From assembly GCA_022821865.1 (NCBI GenBank), contig JAJECW010000105.1, positions 1 to 45,184 on the forward strand: a stretch of 45,184 nt of DNA, read 5' to 3'. This DNA comes from Pseudomonadales bacterium. GTDB taxonomy: Bacteria > Pseudomonadota > Gammaproteobacteria > Pseudomonadales > Pseudohongiellaceae. The notes below the pieces were generated by a model that had not been told where the DNA came from, did not search any database, and saw nothing but the letters and a program-made list of their open reading frames with translations. The position numbers and the translations under genes are program-made. Positions 7,704-15,874 of this stretch are shown here, one piece after another; the first letter of the stretch is position 1; the number at the start of each line of letters is the position of its first letter.

Positions 7704-8058
7704 GAAAACGCCTTTCGTTCGCAACCCCTGGTTCGACGGCGGCGGAATTGCCGGCGCCGAATGCGCCGCCGTGCGGACGGATACTTTCCCCAAAAACCCG
7801 GGATCGATTTACCGGGCGAAAAAAGTAAGCGAACCGCAAGCGGCCGGAGTTAAACCGGAGTGCAATTGGAGCGCATCCGCGGCGGAAAAGCAAGGGGATC
7901 TCAGACAGAAAATAGGCGGAAAGCTATTGCATATCAGCAGCTTATCATGCTCTCGCGCACGTCAATCGTACGATTGACAATGGGGTGAGTTATGCGGCGG
8001 TTGTATTTACGGTGTCCGCTGTACACCCCACAGCCCGGCGGCGACGGACCGAGGCCCC
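7704..8058. other. Intergenic region with an 18-bp palindrome
   Basis: About 355 bases between the broken integrase and the DUF1501 gene, with no convincing gene. A perfect palindrome GTCAATCGTACGATTGAC occupies 7961-7978. It could be an operator or an integrase arm site of the decayed island. Nothing else was identified. Confidence 0.45.
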
Positions 8059-9282
8059 TCAGCCAAGGGCTTCAATGGGGTTGAAACGGCCTTTGAGAAC
8101 AGTCTCGGAGGCTCCGGGTTGCATCCAGCGGTCTATGGCGGTGGCGTAGACCTGGCGGAAATCCACGGTGTGCCGGAGGTTGTCTCCGTCCACCAGGCTG
8201 GTGAGGCTTGGCGGGGTCCCGTAATGGTCGGGAATGACGGGCTTGCCGGCCAGGAACATGGTATTGGCTGAGCCGTGGTCGGTGCCGAGGTTGGCGTTTT
8301 CCGGGACGCGGCGGCCGAACTCGGAATAGACGAGCACGAGGACCCGGTCGGCCTGGCCGATGCGCTCGAGGTCGCGGATGAAGCCGTTGATGGCGTCGGC
8401 GGTGTAGGCCAGGATACGCTGGTGCAGGTTGACTTGCTGCACGTGGGTGTCGAAGGCGTTGTTGCGGTAGGACACGTGATAGATGCGCGCGGGCAGGCCA
8501 GCCTCGATACAGGCGGCGACCTTGGGCAGGTCGAGGCCGTTGAGGCCGTAGTCCACCGGCGTGCGGTAGTTGGCCCAGGCGTCGCGAATCCGGGCGGAGG
8601 CGGTCAGGGCGCTGCGGGCCACGTCGTTGAGGAAAGCGCGTGAGGGATTGCCCTCGGCCTCATCGACGCGCTGCATGAGCTGCTGCTGGCTGGCGAAGGC
8701 CCGGCGCTGGAAGCGGTCGGGGTTGTCGAATACCACTGGCGTGTGCAAGCGGCTCTTGACCGCCAGCGACTGGGCGGAAGCGATATTGATCAGCATGTCG
8801 GTGCCCGAGGCGCCGTCGAGGGTGTCGGCGAGCCTGCCGAGCCAGCCGAATTCATCGCCGCGGTTGGGCGCGGCCGTATGCCAATAGGCCATCGAAGTGA
8901 AATGCGAATAGGACGGCTGCTCGTAGCCGCAGCCGTGGACGACGGCGAAATCGCCTGAATCCCACAGCCTTTCGAAGCCGAGCAGGCCGGGATTGAGGCC
9001 GAAATGATCGTCGAGCTTGCGCACCTCGTCGGGCCTGATGCCGATGGTGGGCCGATGCCGGTAGTAGGCGTCGTCGCCGTAGGGCACGACCGTGTTCAGG
9101 CCGTCGTTGCCGCCGGAAAGCTCCACCGACACAAGAATGGGCTGTTCCCGGTCGGCCTGGGCCCAGGCGCGGGGGCTGAACAACGGCGCGGCCGCCAGGG
9201 CGCTGACCGAGGTCAAACCGCCGGCCAACACGCTGCGTCTGCTGATTCTCTTGTCAAGGCCGGGGCCGGGCTTCCTGACCAT
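8059..9282 (-). CDS. DUF1501 family secreted protein (Tat signal)
   Basis: The 407-residue product begins MVRKPGPGLDKR and carries the twin-arginine signal SRRSVLAGG. It continues with the DUF1501 hallmarks VSVELSGGNDGLNTVVPYG, YSHFTSMAYWHTA and a C-terminal VYSEFGRRVPEN with GTDHGSANTMFL. The family is alkaline-phosphatase-like (sulfatase fold) and exported folded; its substrates are unknown. The ATG at 9282 is chosen because GGAGG lies 7 bases upstream; a TTG at 9312 is less likely. The gene starts 26 bp after the DUF1800 gene on the same strand. These two families are nearly always paired, so they probably act together. Confidence 0.88.
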   Translation of the reverse strand: MVRKPGPGLDKRISRRSVLAGGLTSVSALAAAPLFSPRAWAQADREQPILVSVELSGGNDGLNTVVPYGDDAYYRHRPTIGIRPDEVRKLDDHFGLNPGLLGFERLWDSGDFAVVHGCGYEQPSYSHFTSMAYWHTAAPNRGDEFGWLGRLADTLDGASGTDMLINIASAQSLAVKSRLHTPVVFDNPDRFQRRAFASQQQLMQRVDEAEGNPSRAFLNDVARSALTASARIRDAWANYRTPVDYGLNGLDLPKVAACIEAGLPARIYHVSYRNNAFDTHVQQVNLHQRILAYTADAINGFIRDLERIGQADRVLVLVYSEFGRRVPENANLGTDHGSANTMFLAGKPVIPDHYGTPPSLTSLVDGDNLRHTVDFRQVYATAIDRWMQPGASETVLKGRFNPIEALG

Positions 9283-9308
9283 GGTCTTTCCTCCGAATTT
9301 CGTCGTCT

Positions 9309-11120
9309 TCAATTCAGTTGATATTCCGGGCGGCTGAGCAATACGTGCAACAGCCCCCGCATCGACTCTTCCATGAAGCTTCCCGCCGAGGCGATATCGG
9401 CGGTGCCGAGTTCGGCTTCCAGGTATTCGGCCATCGCCGCAATAGTGGCAGGCTCGGGCGGCACGGTAAAGAAGCGCGCGGTCAGATGGTCGACCACCTC
9501 AAGCGGCGTCTGCAGGCCCTCCTCCGCCACCAGGGCGGCCAGGTCGACCCGCGCCATGTCGCGGGGAATCGGTTTCACCCGCTCGATCGCCATCTGCCAG
9601 CCGCGATAGCTGCCGTAACGCGTATTGAAGGCCTCGTCGCTGTCGGCAAGCATGTTCGAAGCGGACAATTCGTTCATGTCGGGCGCTTCCTCGGCCACCA
9701 TCGACGGCAAGGTCGCCGAACTGATGTCCATTCCCCGCCGCAGCCGCTCGTGCACGCTGAGGATTTCCTCGCCGCCGTAGCCGGGATGGCGGTCCGGCGG
9801 CAGGAATCCGATGTCGGGGAACACCACGTCGAGCACGAAATTGCCGCGCTCGAAAAGCAGGCTCGGAGTGATCCAGGCGCGTCCTTCGCTCCAGCCGGCG
9901 ACCGTCGGCGGCCGCATCAGCCGCTGGCCGAGCGAACCGGTAACCCGATTGAAATCCGGCGTGCCGGGGATGCTGTCGAGGTCGAGCAGGCGGTAGGTGG
10001 AAACCACGTATTCCACCGGCCCCTTGATGCGGCTGCCGATCACCTCGGGCCGATAGAAATCCCGCGACAGGAACAGGCGCTCCATGTACGCCGCGATGTC
10101 GTAATCCGAATCCTTCAGCCAGGCGCCGAGCTCCCGGGCCGAGTCGTCGTCGAGTTCCGCGCTGACGAAATAGTTGTAAATCTTGCGCGCGATGAATTCC
10201 GCCGTGGCGTCCTGTTCGAGAATGATGTCGATGACTTCGACGCCGTCGAAATCGCCTTCCCGCCCGAGCACGCGCTTGACGCCGAAATCATGGTCTTCGG
10301 TGACGACCGTGAATTCGAGCCCTTCGTAATTCCAGCCGGTAAACGCCCGGGCCGCCTCGCGCACATCGCTTTCGCCGTAGTGGCCAACGCCCATGGTGAA
10401 CAGCTCCATGATCTCCCGGGCAAAGTTCTCATTGGGCGAATCCTTGGTGTTTACGCCGGCGTCGAGGAAGTTGAGCATGGCCGGATCCTGGGCGACGCCG
10501 ATGAGCAGACCGCGAAAGTCGCCCAGCCCCTTTTCCTGGAACAGACGGAGTTGCCCCAGCATCTTGCGGTAGTCGCGCACCTTGTTTTCGTTGGTGGCGA
10601 AATGGCCATGCCAGAACAGCGCCATCTTCTCTTCCAGCGGGCGCGGGCTGCGGAGCATGCGGTCCGCCCACCAGTAAGCGACCCGATCGGTTTCGAGCCG
10701 GCTTGCCCGCAGCCAGTAGAAGAACTGGTTCACAACGGGCTGCAAGGGTCGGTCGCCGTCAGGCTTCACTGCAACGCCAAGCGCATGGCCCTGCCTGCGG
10801 GCGAGTTCGGTGGTCGCCGGGCGGCTTGGCGGGAAAGGATCCAGTCCTTCCTCGAAAACGCCCGAGTGATCGAATTCCGGCAAGTTCGCCGCTGGCGCGC
10901 CTTCGAAATAGACGAGCCTGCGCACAGCTTCCCGGGGCGTCATGGCGGCGAATTCAGCGATTTCCTCCGGCCTTGCGCCGAATCCGGCCCGTTCCAGCAG
11001 ATGCCTGGCCTTGGCCTGATCCCATTCGATCGGATTCACCGGCTCAAAATCGCCATTCGCCGCCAAAGGCAACAAGACGATCAGGGCGGCTGTACTGAAG
11101 CTGAACAGGTGGCTGCGCAT
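9309..11120 (-). CDS. DUF1800 family secreted protein
   Basis: The product has 603 residues from the ATG at 11120, which opens a signal peptide (MRSHLFSFSTAALIVLLPLA). Family landmarks follow: ARHLLERAGFGARPEEI near the N-terminus, YWWADRMLRSPRPLEEKMAL, FWHGHFATNENKVRD, NENFAREIMELFTMGVG and RAFTGWNY. DUF1800 proteins are exported and of unknown activity, typically encoded just before a DUF1501 protein, as here. In-frame codons extend further upstream but lack a ribosome-binding site and would bury the signal peptide, so the internal ATG is preferred. Confidence 0.88.
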   Translation of the reverse strand: MRSHLFSFSTAALIVLLPLAANGDFEPVNPIEWDQAKARHLLERAGFGARPEEIAEFAAMTPREAVRRLVYFEGAPAANLPEFDHSGVFEEGLDPFPPSRPATTELARRQGHALGVAVKPDGDRPLQPVVNQFFYWLRASRLETDRVAYWWADRMLRSPRPLEEKMALFWHGHFATNENKVRDYRKMLGQLRLFQEKGLGDFRGLLIGVAQDPAMLNFLDAGVNTKDSPNENFAREIMELFTMGVGHYGESDVREAARAFTGWNYEGLEFTVVTEDHDFGVKRVLGREGDFDGVEVIDIILEQDATAEFIARKIYNYFVSAELDDDSARELGAWLKDSDYDIAAYMERLFLSRDFYRPEVIGSRIKGPVEYVVSTYRLLDLDSIPGTPDFNRVTGSLGQRLMRPPTVAGWSEGRAWITPSLLFERGNFVLDVVFPDIGFLPPDRHPGYGGEEILSVHERLRRGMDISSATLPSMVAEEAPDMNELSASNMLADSDEAFNTRYGSYRGWQMAIERVKPIPRDMARVDLAALVAEEGLQTPLEVVDHLTARFFTVPPEPATIAAMAEYLEAELGTADIASAGSFMEESMRGLLHVLLSRPEYQLN

Positions 11121-11195
11121 GGTCTGACCCTGAAACTTTGTAAGAAATGAATACCGAATATAGCCCTCGATTCGGTCCCTGTCCATACCTTGCCA

Positions 11196-11225
11196 TTGCC
11201 AAATTCGTGGCAAATTGGTTATAGT
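11196..11225 (+). promoter_or_regulatory. Putative promoter/operator upstream of the tyrosine recombinase
   Basis: TTGCCA (11196-11201) and TATAGT (11220-11225) are 18 bp apart and resemble a sigma70 promoter directed at the recombinase gene. The -35 box is one arm of a dyad, TTGCCA-AATTCG-TGGCAA (11196-11213), which could bind a repressor. A second inverted repeat, GCACCGAG with CTCGGTGC, lies in the leader around 11294-11319. The stretch 11121-11380 holds no gene. Confidence 0.45.
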
Positions 11226-11380
11226 AACTCTCGCGAAACATGTTGGACAGCATCGGCCTTGCCCAGTCGTGCTGCACTCCCATCTGAATTGCCGCACCGA
11301 GATTCTTCTCCTCGGTGCCCGCGCCGCAGGCTCCTGTGGAGGACCAGCCAATCGATGTTGAACTGTTTCAGGAGGGCAAG

Positions 11381-12625
11381 ATGAGGAAGCACTCGCATAT
11401 CAAAAAGGCGCCTAAGCCTTTTTTCGATACGCTTGACTACATGGAGAACCCGGTAAAGGCTCCGGTAACGCCTGAAGATATCCATCGCACATTGGAAGTA
11501 GACGAACCCGAGGCGGTAATGGACTACCAGGTCGCTGCAGAATTTATTTTTACCTACCGGGGAAGTGTGGAAACTTTCCGACAGTACAGAAAAACGCTGG
11601 AACAATTACTCGCCTGGTGTTGGCTGGTAAATGAAAAGCCCATCAGGAAAATGCATCGACAGGATGTGGAAAGATTTATCGAGTTTTGCGTGGATCCACC
11701 CAAATCCTGGATTGGTTCATCGCGGCAGCACAGATTCCAGACTAAAAAAGGCAAACGGGTCCCCAATCCCAAATGGAGGCCTTTCTTCACATCAGGAAGC
11801 CATTACATTGTTGTCAATGGCACCTTGAAAACCTGCTTCAATGTACTGGGAAGTTTTTTCGGTTATTTGGTGGAAGAAGAATACATCTTGCAAAGCCCGG
11901 TGGTCCGGATTCGGCAAAAATCGAAGTTCATCAAGACTCAGCAGCAGGCGACTCCACCGCGAACTTTATCCGTGGAACAATGGAACCATGTTCTCGATGC
12001 CGCGGAAGAACTTGCTGCATTCGACCCCTATAACCATGAACGGACCCTGTTCATGCTTTCCGCGATGTTCTGCATGTACCTGCGAATCTCGGAATTTGCC
12101 GAAACCAAACGCTGGCGGCCGATCATGGGTCACTTTTCCCGCGATACCGAAGGCCGCTGGTGGTTCAGGACCGTGGGCAAGGGCAACAAGGAGCGCACGG
12201 TAACCGTGTGCGACGCCATGCTCCAGGCCCTGCGCCGCTATCGCCGGTCCCGCGGGCTGACCGCCCTGCCGCTGCCCGGTGAGAATAGCGCGCTCGTATA
12301 TGGCAAATCCCGCACCGGGGCAATCACGACGACGCGGATCCGGCAACTGTGCAAGGAGGTATTCACCCGGGCCGCATTCAACATGCGCCTGCGCGGCAAG
12401 AACGAGGATGCCGAGGTTCTTGACAGGATCACGCCCCACTGGCTGCGCCACACCGGCATCTCCTTTGATGTGCCGCTGCGACCGCTGCATCACATCCGCG
12501 ACGATGCCGGCCATGCCTCGATCAGAACCACCAACCGCTACATCGACTCGGTGCAGGCGGAACGTCATCACAGCGCCCAGGCCAAGACCGTTCGGGTGGA
12601 AGAAAAGGAGGAGGAAGAGCCATGA
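11381..12625 (+). CDS. Tyrosine recombinase (site-specific integrase)
   Basis: The ATG at 11381 follows GGAGGG by 4 bases and gives 414 residues. A SAM-like core-binding domain (FRQYRKTLEQLLAWCWLVNE) precedes the catalytic domain. The catalytic residues are visible in order: R in YLRISEFAE, K in GKGNKERTV, HWLRHT (H-x-x-R), H in DDAGHASIRTT, and the nucleophile Y in NRYIDS. All are present, so the enzyme is probably active, unlike the broken integrase at 7330-7703. It cuts and rejoins DNA through a phosphotyrosine intermediate. A highly acidic tail (EEKEEEEP) ends the protein. No attachment site was found next to it. Confidence 0.9.
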   Translation: MRKHSHIKKAPKPFFDTLDYMENPVKAPVTPEDIHRTLEVDEPEAVMDYQVAAEFIFTYRGSVETFRQYRKTLEQLLAWCWLVNEKPIRKMHRQDVERFIEFCVDPPKSWIGSSRQHRFQTKKGKRVPNPKWRPFFTSGSHYIVVNGTLKTCFNVLGSFFGYLVEEEYILQSPVVRIRQKSKFIKTQQQATPPRTLSVEQWNHVLDAAEELAAFDPYNHERTLFMLSAMFCMYLRISEFAETKRWRPIMGHFSRDTEGRWWFRTVGKGNKERTVTVCDAMLQALRRYRRSRGLTALPLPGENSALVYGKSRTGAITTTRIRQLCKEVFTRAAFNMRLRGKNEDAEVLDRITPHWLRHTGISFDVPLRPLHHIRDDAGHASIRTTNRYIDSVQAERHHSAQAKTVRVEEKEEEEP

Positions 12626-12793
12626 AATTCCTGAGCGGACGGCACACCAGGGTTTTTCGCTGAAAACTACGCATTTTCCCAATTCCTGTACTACATAAAG
12701 GGGGCCATGACGAAGCGGCCCGCAACCTGCGCTGCTGCAACACAGGGTTGCTTCGTTCCCATTACCGCAATTTCGTGATATATAGGGGTTGAG
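12626..12793. other. Short gap between recombinase and coiled-coil gene
   Basis: A 13-codon frame (MKFLSGRHTRVFR) overlaps the recombinase stop but is too short to support. An inverted repeat of GCAACCT with AGGGTTGC lies around 12723-12752, and a TATATA lies about 10 bases before the next start. No gene is proposed. Confidence 0.35.
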
Positions 12794-13204
12794 ATGAAAG
12801 CCGAAGAGATGATCAGTACGACTCACAGACTGGAGCAGTCCGGCATGGCCCGCAGCGAAGCAGAAACCATAGTGAGCATCCTGCAGCAAGCCGTGGCCCC
12901 CTTGGCCACCCAAGCTGGCCTTGAGGCGGTAAAGGAGACCATGGCCACCAAGGCCGACCTGGAAGCTCTGAAGGAGACCATGGCTACCAAGGCCGATCTG
13001 GAGGCTTTGAAGGAGACCATGGCTACCAAAGCCGAACTGGAGTCTGTGAAGGAGATCATGGTCACCAAGGTCGACCTGGAATCCTATGCGACGAAGACCG
13101 ATCTGGCCGAGTTGGAGACCAGACTGTTCTGGCGCTTGTCCGGCGCCATGCTCGCAGTGGGAACCTTTATTCTGGCGGGGATGCGCTTCATGCTGCCCAC
13201 CTGA
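12794..13204 (+). CDS. DUF1640-like coiled-coil membrane protein with 13-residue repeats
   Basis: The 136-residue product contains four successive 13-residue repeats of the type LEALKETMATKAD (about residues 48-99). The DNA of the repeats is also nearly identical in 39-bp units, each with ACCATGGC. A single C-terminal transmembrane segment (GAMLAVGTFILAGMRFML) follows. This matches DUF1640/CCDC90-type proteins, which are membrane-anchored coiled coils of unclear role. The near-identity of the DNA units suggests that repeat number changes by slippage. GGGGTTGAG just upstream of the ATG at 12794 supports the start. It is encoded upstream of the RnfD-like gene on the same strand. Confidence 0.72.
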   Translation: MKAEEMISTTHRLEQSGMARSEAETIVSILQQAVAPLATQAGLEAVKETMATKADLEALKETMATKADLEALKETMATKAELESVKEIMVTKVDLESYATKTDLAELETRLFWRLSGAMLAVGTFILAGMRFMLPT

Positions 13205-13277
13205 CCGAAATCTCCCCGTCGCGCATGGCATTTGGCGCCGTTGCGCCCGGCCGCACTTCCGCTTTTGAATCTCGCTG

Positions 13278-14927
13278 ATGCGTGGTTTATTCTTGTTCGC
13301 CCCGCCTTGGCGCCTTTCAGGCATTGCGTTCGTGCCAGCATCTGCGAGTAAACGCCAATCCCGGCGAGATTCCGAAGCCGGTCGCCCGCAAGTCTGGTCC
13401 GGCGGGAAGATTCTTGTCCTGCCCGCGCTTGCGGCTTTCGGCCTCCTGTTCATCAGCCTGCAATCCAGAGTGCAGGACAACCGGATTCTGCTGGCCTCCA
13501 CCCTGGGCGCCGGGGCGGTGTTGCTGTTGTGGCTGGGATGGCAGTGGATTGGCTGGCAGCGCGGCGGCGACTATCCCGCGGTTCGGCTCCTGCCGCGGCC
13601 CCAGCATTATGTGCAGGCCATGGTGCAGAGCAGTGTTTTTCTGTACTGGGGCTATTACTGGAGCCCGGTATACGACCACTTCTGGCTACTCGTTGCGCAA
13701 CTGCTGTTCGCTTATGGCTTCGACATGCTGCTCGCCTGGTCGCGCAAGCGCGAGTATCTGCTGGGCTTCGGACCATTTCCCATCATCTTCAGCATCAATC
13801 TGTTCCTGTGGTTCCGCGATGACTGGTTCTACCTGCAATACATCATGCTGGCGGCGGGCTTCATGGGCAAGGAATACGTCCGCTGGATGCGCGATGGACG
13901 CAGCGTACACATCTTCAATCCTTCGGCTTTCGCCCTGGGCCTGTTCTCCCTGGCCCTGATTGTCACCGGAACCACCGGACTCACCTGGGGCCGGGAAATC
14001 GCCTCCACGCTGACCCTGGCGCCGAACGTCTATACCTTCCTGTTTCTGGCCGGCCTGGTGGTGATGTATGTCTTTTCCATCACCCTGGTGGCGGGCATGG
14101 CGGCGATTTCCCTGTTCGCCATGAGCGCACTGTACTTCGCCCTCACCGGCGTACCGTACTTCATCGATTCGGAAATTCCCGCGGCGGTTTTTCTCGGCCT
14201 GCACCTGCTGGTCACCGACCCTTCCACATCGCCGCGCACCCCGCTGGGCAAAGCCCTGTTCGGTCTGCTCTATGGCCTTGGCGTGTTTGGCCTTTACACC
14301 TTGCTCGGGGCTTTTGGCGCGCCGACTTTCTACGACAAGCTGCTGTGCGTGCCGCTGCTCAATCTCAGCGTAATCGCCATCGACCGCGCCGTGAAGCGAA
14401 TCCCCTCACAATCCTGGGCCCTGCTATGGAAGCGTGGCTGGAATCCGGCGCGGGCGAATCCGGCGCATATGGCCTTGTGGATTGCGGTGTTTGCCGGAGC
14501 TTCCCTTGCCGGCGGCACAGACAGCCGCCACACTGGCGACAGCCTTCCCTTCTGGCGGCAGGCCTGCGCCGAATCCCGGCCCAGCGCCTGCGACCGGCTG
14601 CTGCAACTGCAGGCCACCTACTGCAACGACAATTCCGCCTGGGCCTGCAATGAACTCGGCGCCCATTACCGCGAAGGCAGCATCATCGCGGCGGACAAAG
14701 CGCTTGCCAGCGGATTCTTCTCCCGGGCCTGCGAACTGAAATCCATGGCGGCCTGTCAGAATCTGCTGCGCGGCGACGCCCTGTACCGCATACCGCCGGG
14801 CGACCTCGACCTGCGCCTGCTGTTGCGCGAAGGCGGACTGAACCTCATGCAAATGCCCCTGGCCGATCTCTACCGGCGCGCCTGCAATCATGGCTGGCAA
14901 TTTGCCTGTGGGGAAAATCGCGCGTGA
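13278..14927 (+). CDS. RnfD/NqrB-like multi-pass membrane protein with C-terminal Cys-rich Sel1-like repeats
   Basis: The product is 549 residues with about nine hydrophobic segments. The central part resembles RnfD/NqrB subunits of ion-pumping ferredoxin:NAD or quinone reductases: FNPSAFALGLFSLAL and VTDPSTSPRTPLGKALFGLL match conserved RnfD motifs. After the last membrane helix (about residue 405) comes a roughly 135-residue soluble tail with paired cysteines (RPSACDRL, AWACNELGAHYREG, RACELKSMAACQNL), typical of Sel1-like repeats. No other rnf gene is nearby, so it is a stand-alone homologue whose role is unknown. Its stop overlaps the GTG of the next gene (GTGA), implying coupled translation. 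Confidence 0.72.
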   Translation: MRGLFLFAPPWRLSGIAFVPASASKRQSRRDSEAGRPQVWSGGKILVLPALAAFGLLFISLQSRVQDNRILLASTLGAGAVLLLWLGWQWIGWQRGGDYPAVRLLPRPQHYVQAMVQSSVFLYWGYYWSPVYDHFWLLVAQLLFAYGFDMLLAWSRKREYLLGFGPFPIIFSINLFLWFRDDWFYLQYIMLAAGFMGKEYVRWMRDGRSVHIFNPSAFALGLFSLALIVTGTTGLTWGREIASTLTLAPNVYTFLFLAGLVVMYVFSITLVAGMAAISLFAMSALYFALTGVPYFIDSEIPAAVFLGLHLLVTDPSTSPRTPLGKALFGLLYGLGVFGLYTLLGAFGAPTFYDKLLCVPLLNLSVIAIDRAVKRIPSQSWALLWKRGWNPARANPAHMALWIAVFAGASLAGGTDSRHTGDSLPFWRQACAESRPSACDRLLQLQATYCNDNSAWACNELGAHYREGSIIAADKALASGFFSRACELKSMAACQNLLRGDALYRIPPGDLDLRLLLREGGLNLMQMPLADLYRRACNHGWQFACGENRA

Positions 14928-15871
14928 GCTCTTCCACCGCCGGGCATACCCCGTTGCAACCGGCGAGCAGCCGAACCGGCATTTTGCTGCTGACGCTGAT
15001 CGTGGCGCTGGTTTTTATCTGGCTGTATCGCAATGGACCCGGCCTCGCTCCCATTCAAGAACAAGTGGAAACCCCGCCCACTCTCGATGGTTTCCGCAGC
15101 GACGCCTGGATGCTTCCCGACGAGACTCTGCTCGGTTTTGTGGAAGTGCCCGCCGGTGCTTTCATCATGGGCAGCAATCCCCTGCAGGACCCCATGGCCT
15201 ATGAAAATGAACGCTGGTCGGCGGGACGCAGGCAGGGCAATCCGCAATTGCCGGCATTCTTCATCGGCAGGTTTGAGGTGACCGTGGCGCAATTCAACCG
15301 CTTCGCCGGGGAGACTTCCGGCAGCATTCCTCTGCGCAATGGCGAGCCGGCGCATCCGGCAAGCCATGTGACCTGGCCGGAAGCCCTGGCCTATGGCCGC
15401 TGGCTGGGCGAGCAGATGCGCTCTTCGAGCGCAACGCCGGATGCGCTGCGGCTGGCGCTCGAAGCCGGCTGGCGCGTGACGCTGCCAACCGAGGCGCAAT
15501 GGGAAAAGGCGGCCCGGGGGGAAGCCGGCCGCATCTTTCCCTGGGGTGCGGACCCTGCCGCGGGCAATGCCAATTTCGGCGGCGTTGGTTTGCGCCCGGT
15601 AACCGCCGGCGCCTGCCCGCAATGCAGTTACGGCTTGGCCGACATGGCTGGCAATGTCTGGGAAATGACGAGCAGCCCCTTGCAGGATTATCCCTACAAT
15701 CCCGACGATGACGCCGCTTCCCTGGGCACGGCCGCCCTGTTCGTCATGCGCGGCGGCTCCTGGCAGGATACCGCCAATAACATCCGGGGGGCTGTGCGCG
15801 GAGCGGTGGATCCTGGCGTGCGCAACCCCGCCATCGGATTCCGCCTTGTGCTGACTCCGCCCCGACCCTGA
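14924..15871 (+). CDS. Membrane-anchored SUMF1 (formylglycine-generating enzyme-like) domain protein
   Basis: The protein has 315 residues. One N-terminal transmembrane helix (ILLLTLIVALVFIWLY) precedes a SUMF1/FGE-sulfatase domain with VPAGAFIMGSN, FEVTVAQFNRFA, RVTLPTEAQWEKAARG, YGLADMAGNVWEM and a final RGGSW with GFRLVL. The two active-site cysteines expected of true formylglycine-generating enzymes near the RGGS motif are absent here (RGGSWQDTANNIRGAVRG), so it is more likely a non-catalytic or differently acting member. The GTG start overlaps the RnfD-like stop, so the two proteins probably work as one membrane unit facing the periplasm. Confidence 0.82.
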   Translation: MSSSTAGHTPLQPASSRTGILLLTLIVALVFIWLYRNGPGLAPIQEQVETPPTLDGFRSDAWMLPDETLLGFVEVPAGAFIMGSNPLQDPMAYENERWSAGRRQGNPQLPAFFIGRFEVTVAQFNRFAGETSGSIPLRNGEPAHPASHVTWPEALAYGRWLGEQMRSSSATPDALRLALEAGWRVTLPTEAQWEKAARGEAGRIFPWGADPAAGNANFGGVGLRPVTAGACPQCSYGLADMAGNVWEMTSSPLQDYPYNPDDDAASLGTAALFVMRGGSWQDTANNIRGAVRGAVDPGVRNPAIGFRLVLTPPRP

Positions 15872-15874
15872 CTC

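Noticed and set aside
9318..11150. Long open frame (610 codons) on the plus strand opposite the DUF1800 gene
   Set aside because: It is the antisense shadow of a GC-rich gene; its product is rich in Arg, His, Gly and Ala with no domain, whereas the minus strand encodes a clear DUF1800 protein.
12622..12663. A 13-codon ORF (MKFLSGRHTRVFR) overlapping the recombinase stop
   Set aside because: Too short and without a separate ribosome-binding site or other support.
12935..13090. 39-bp tandem repeats as a CRISPR array
   Set aside because: The units are contiguous coding repeats without unique spacers, and they translate into a regular coiled coil.
14924..15871. A genuine formylglycine-generating enzyme activating a sulfatase
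   Set aside because: The two catalytic cysteines expected near the RGGS motif are absent and no sulfatase gene is nearby.
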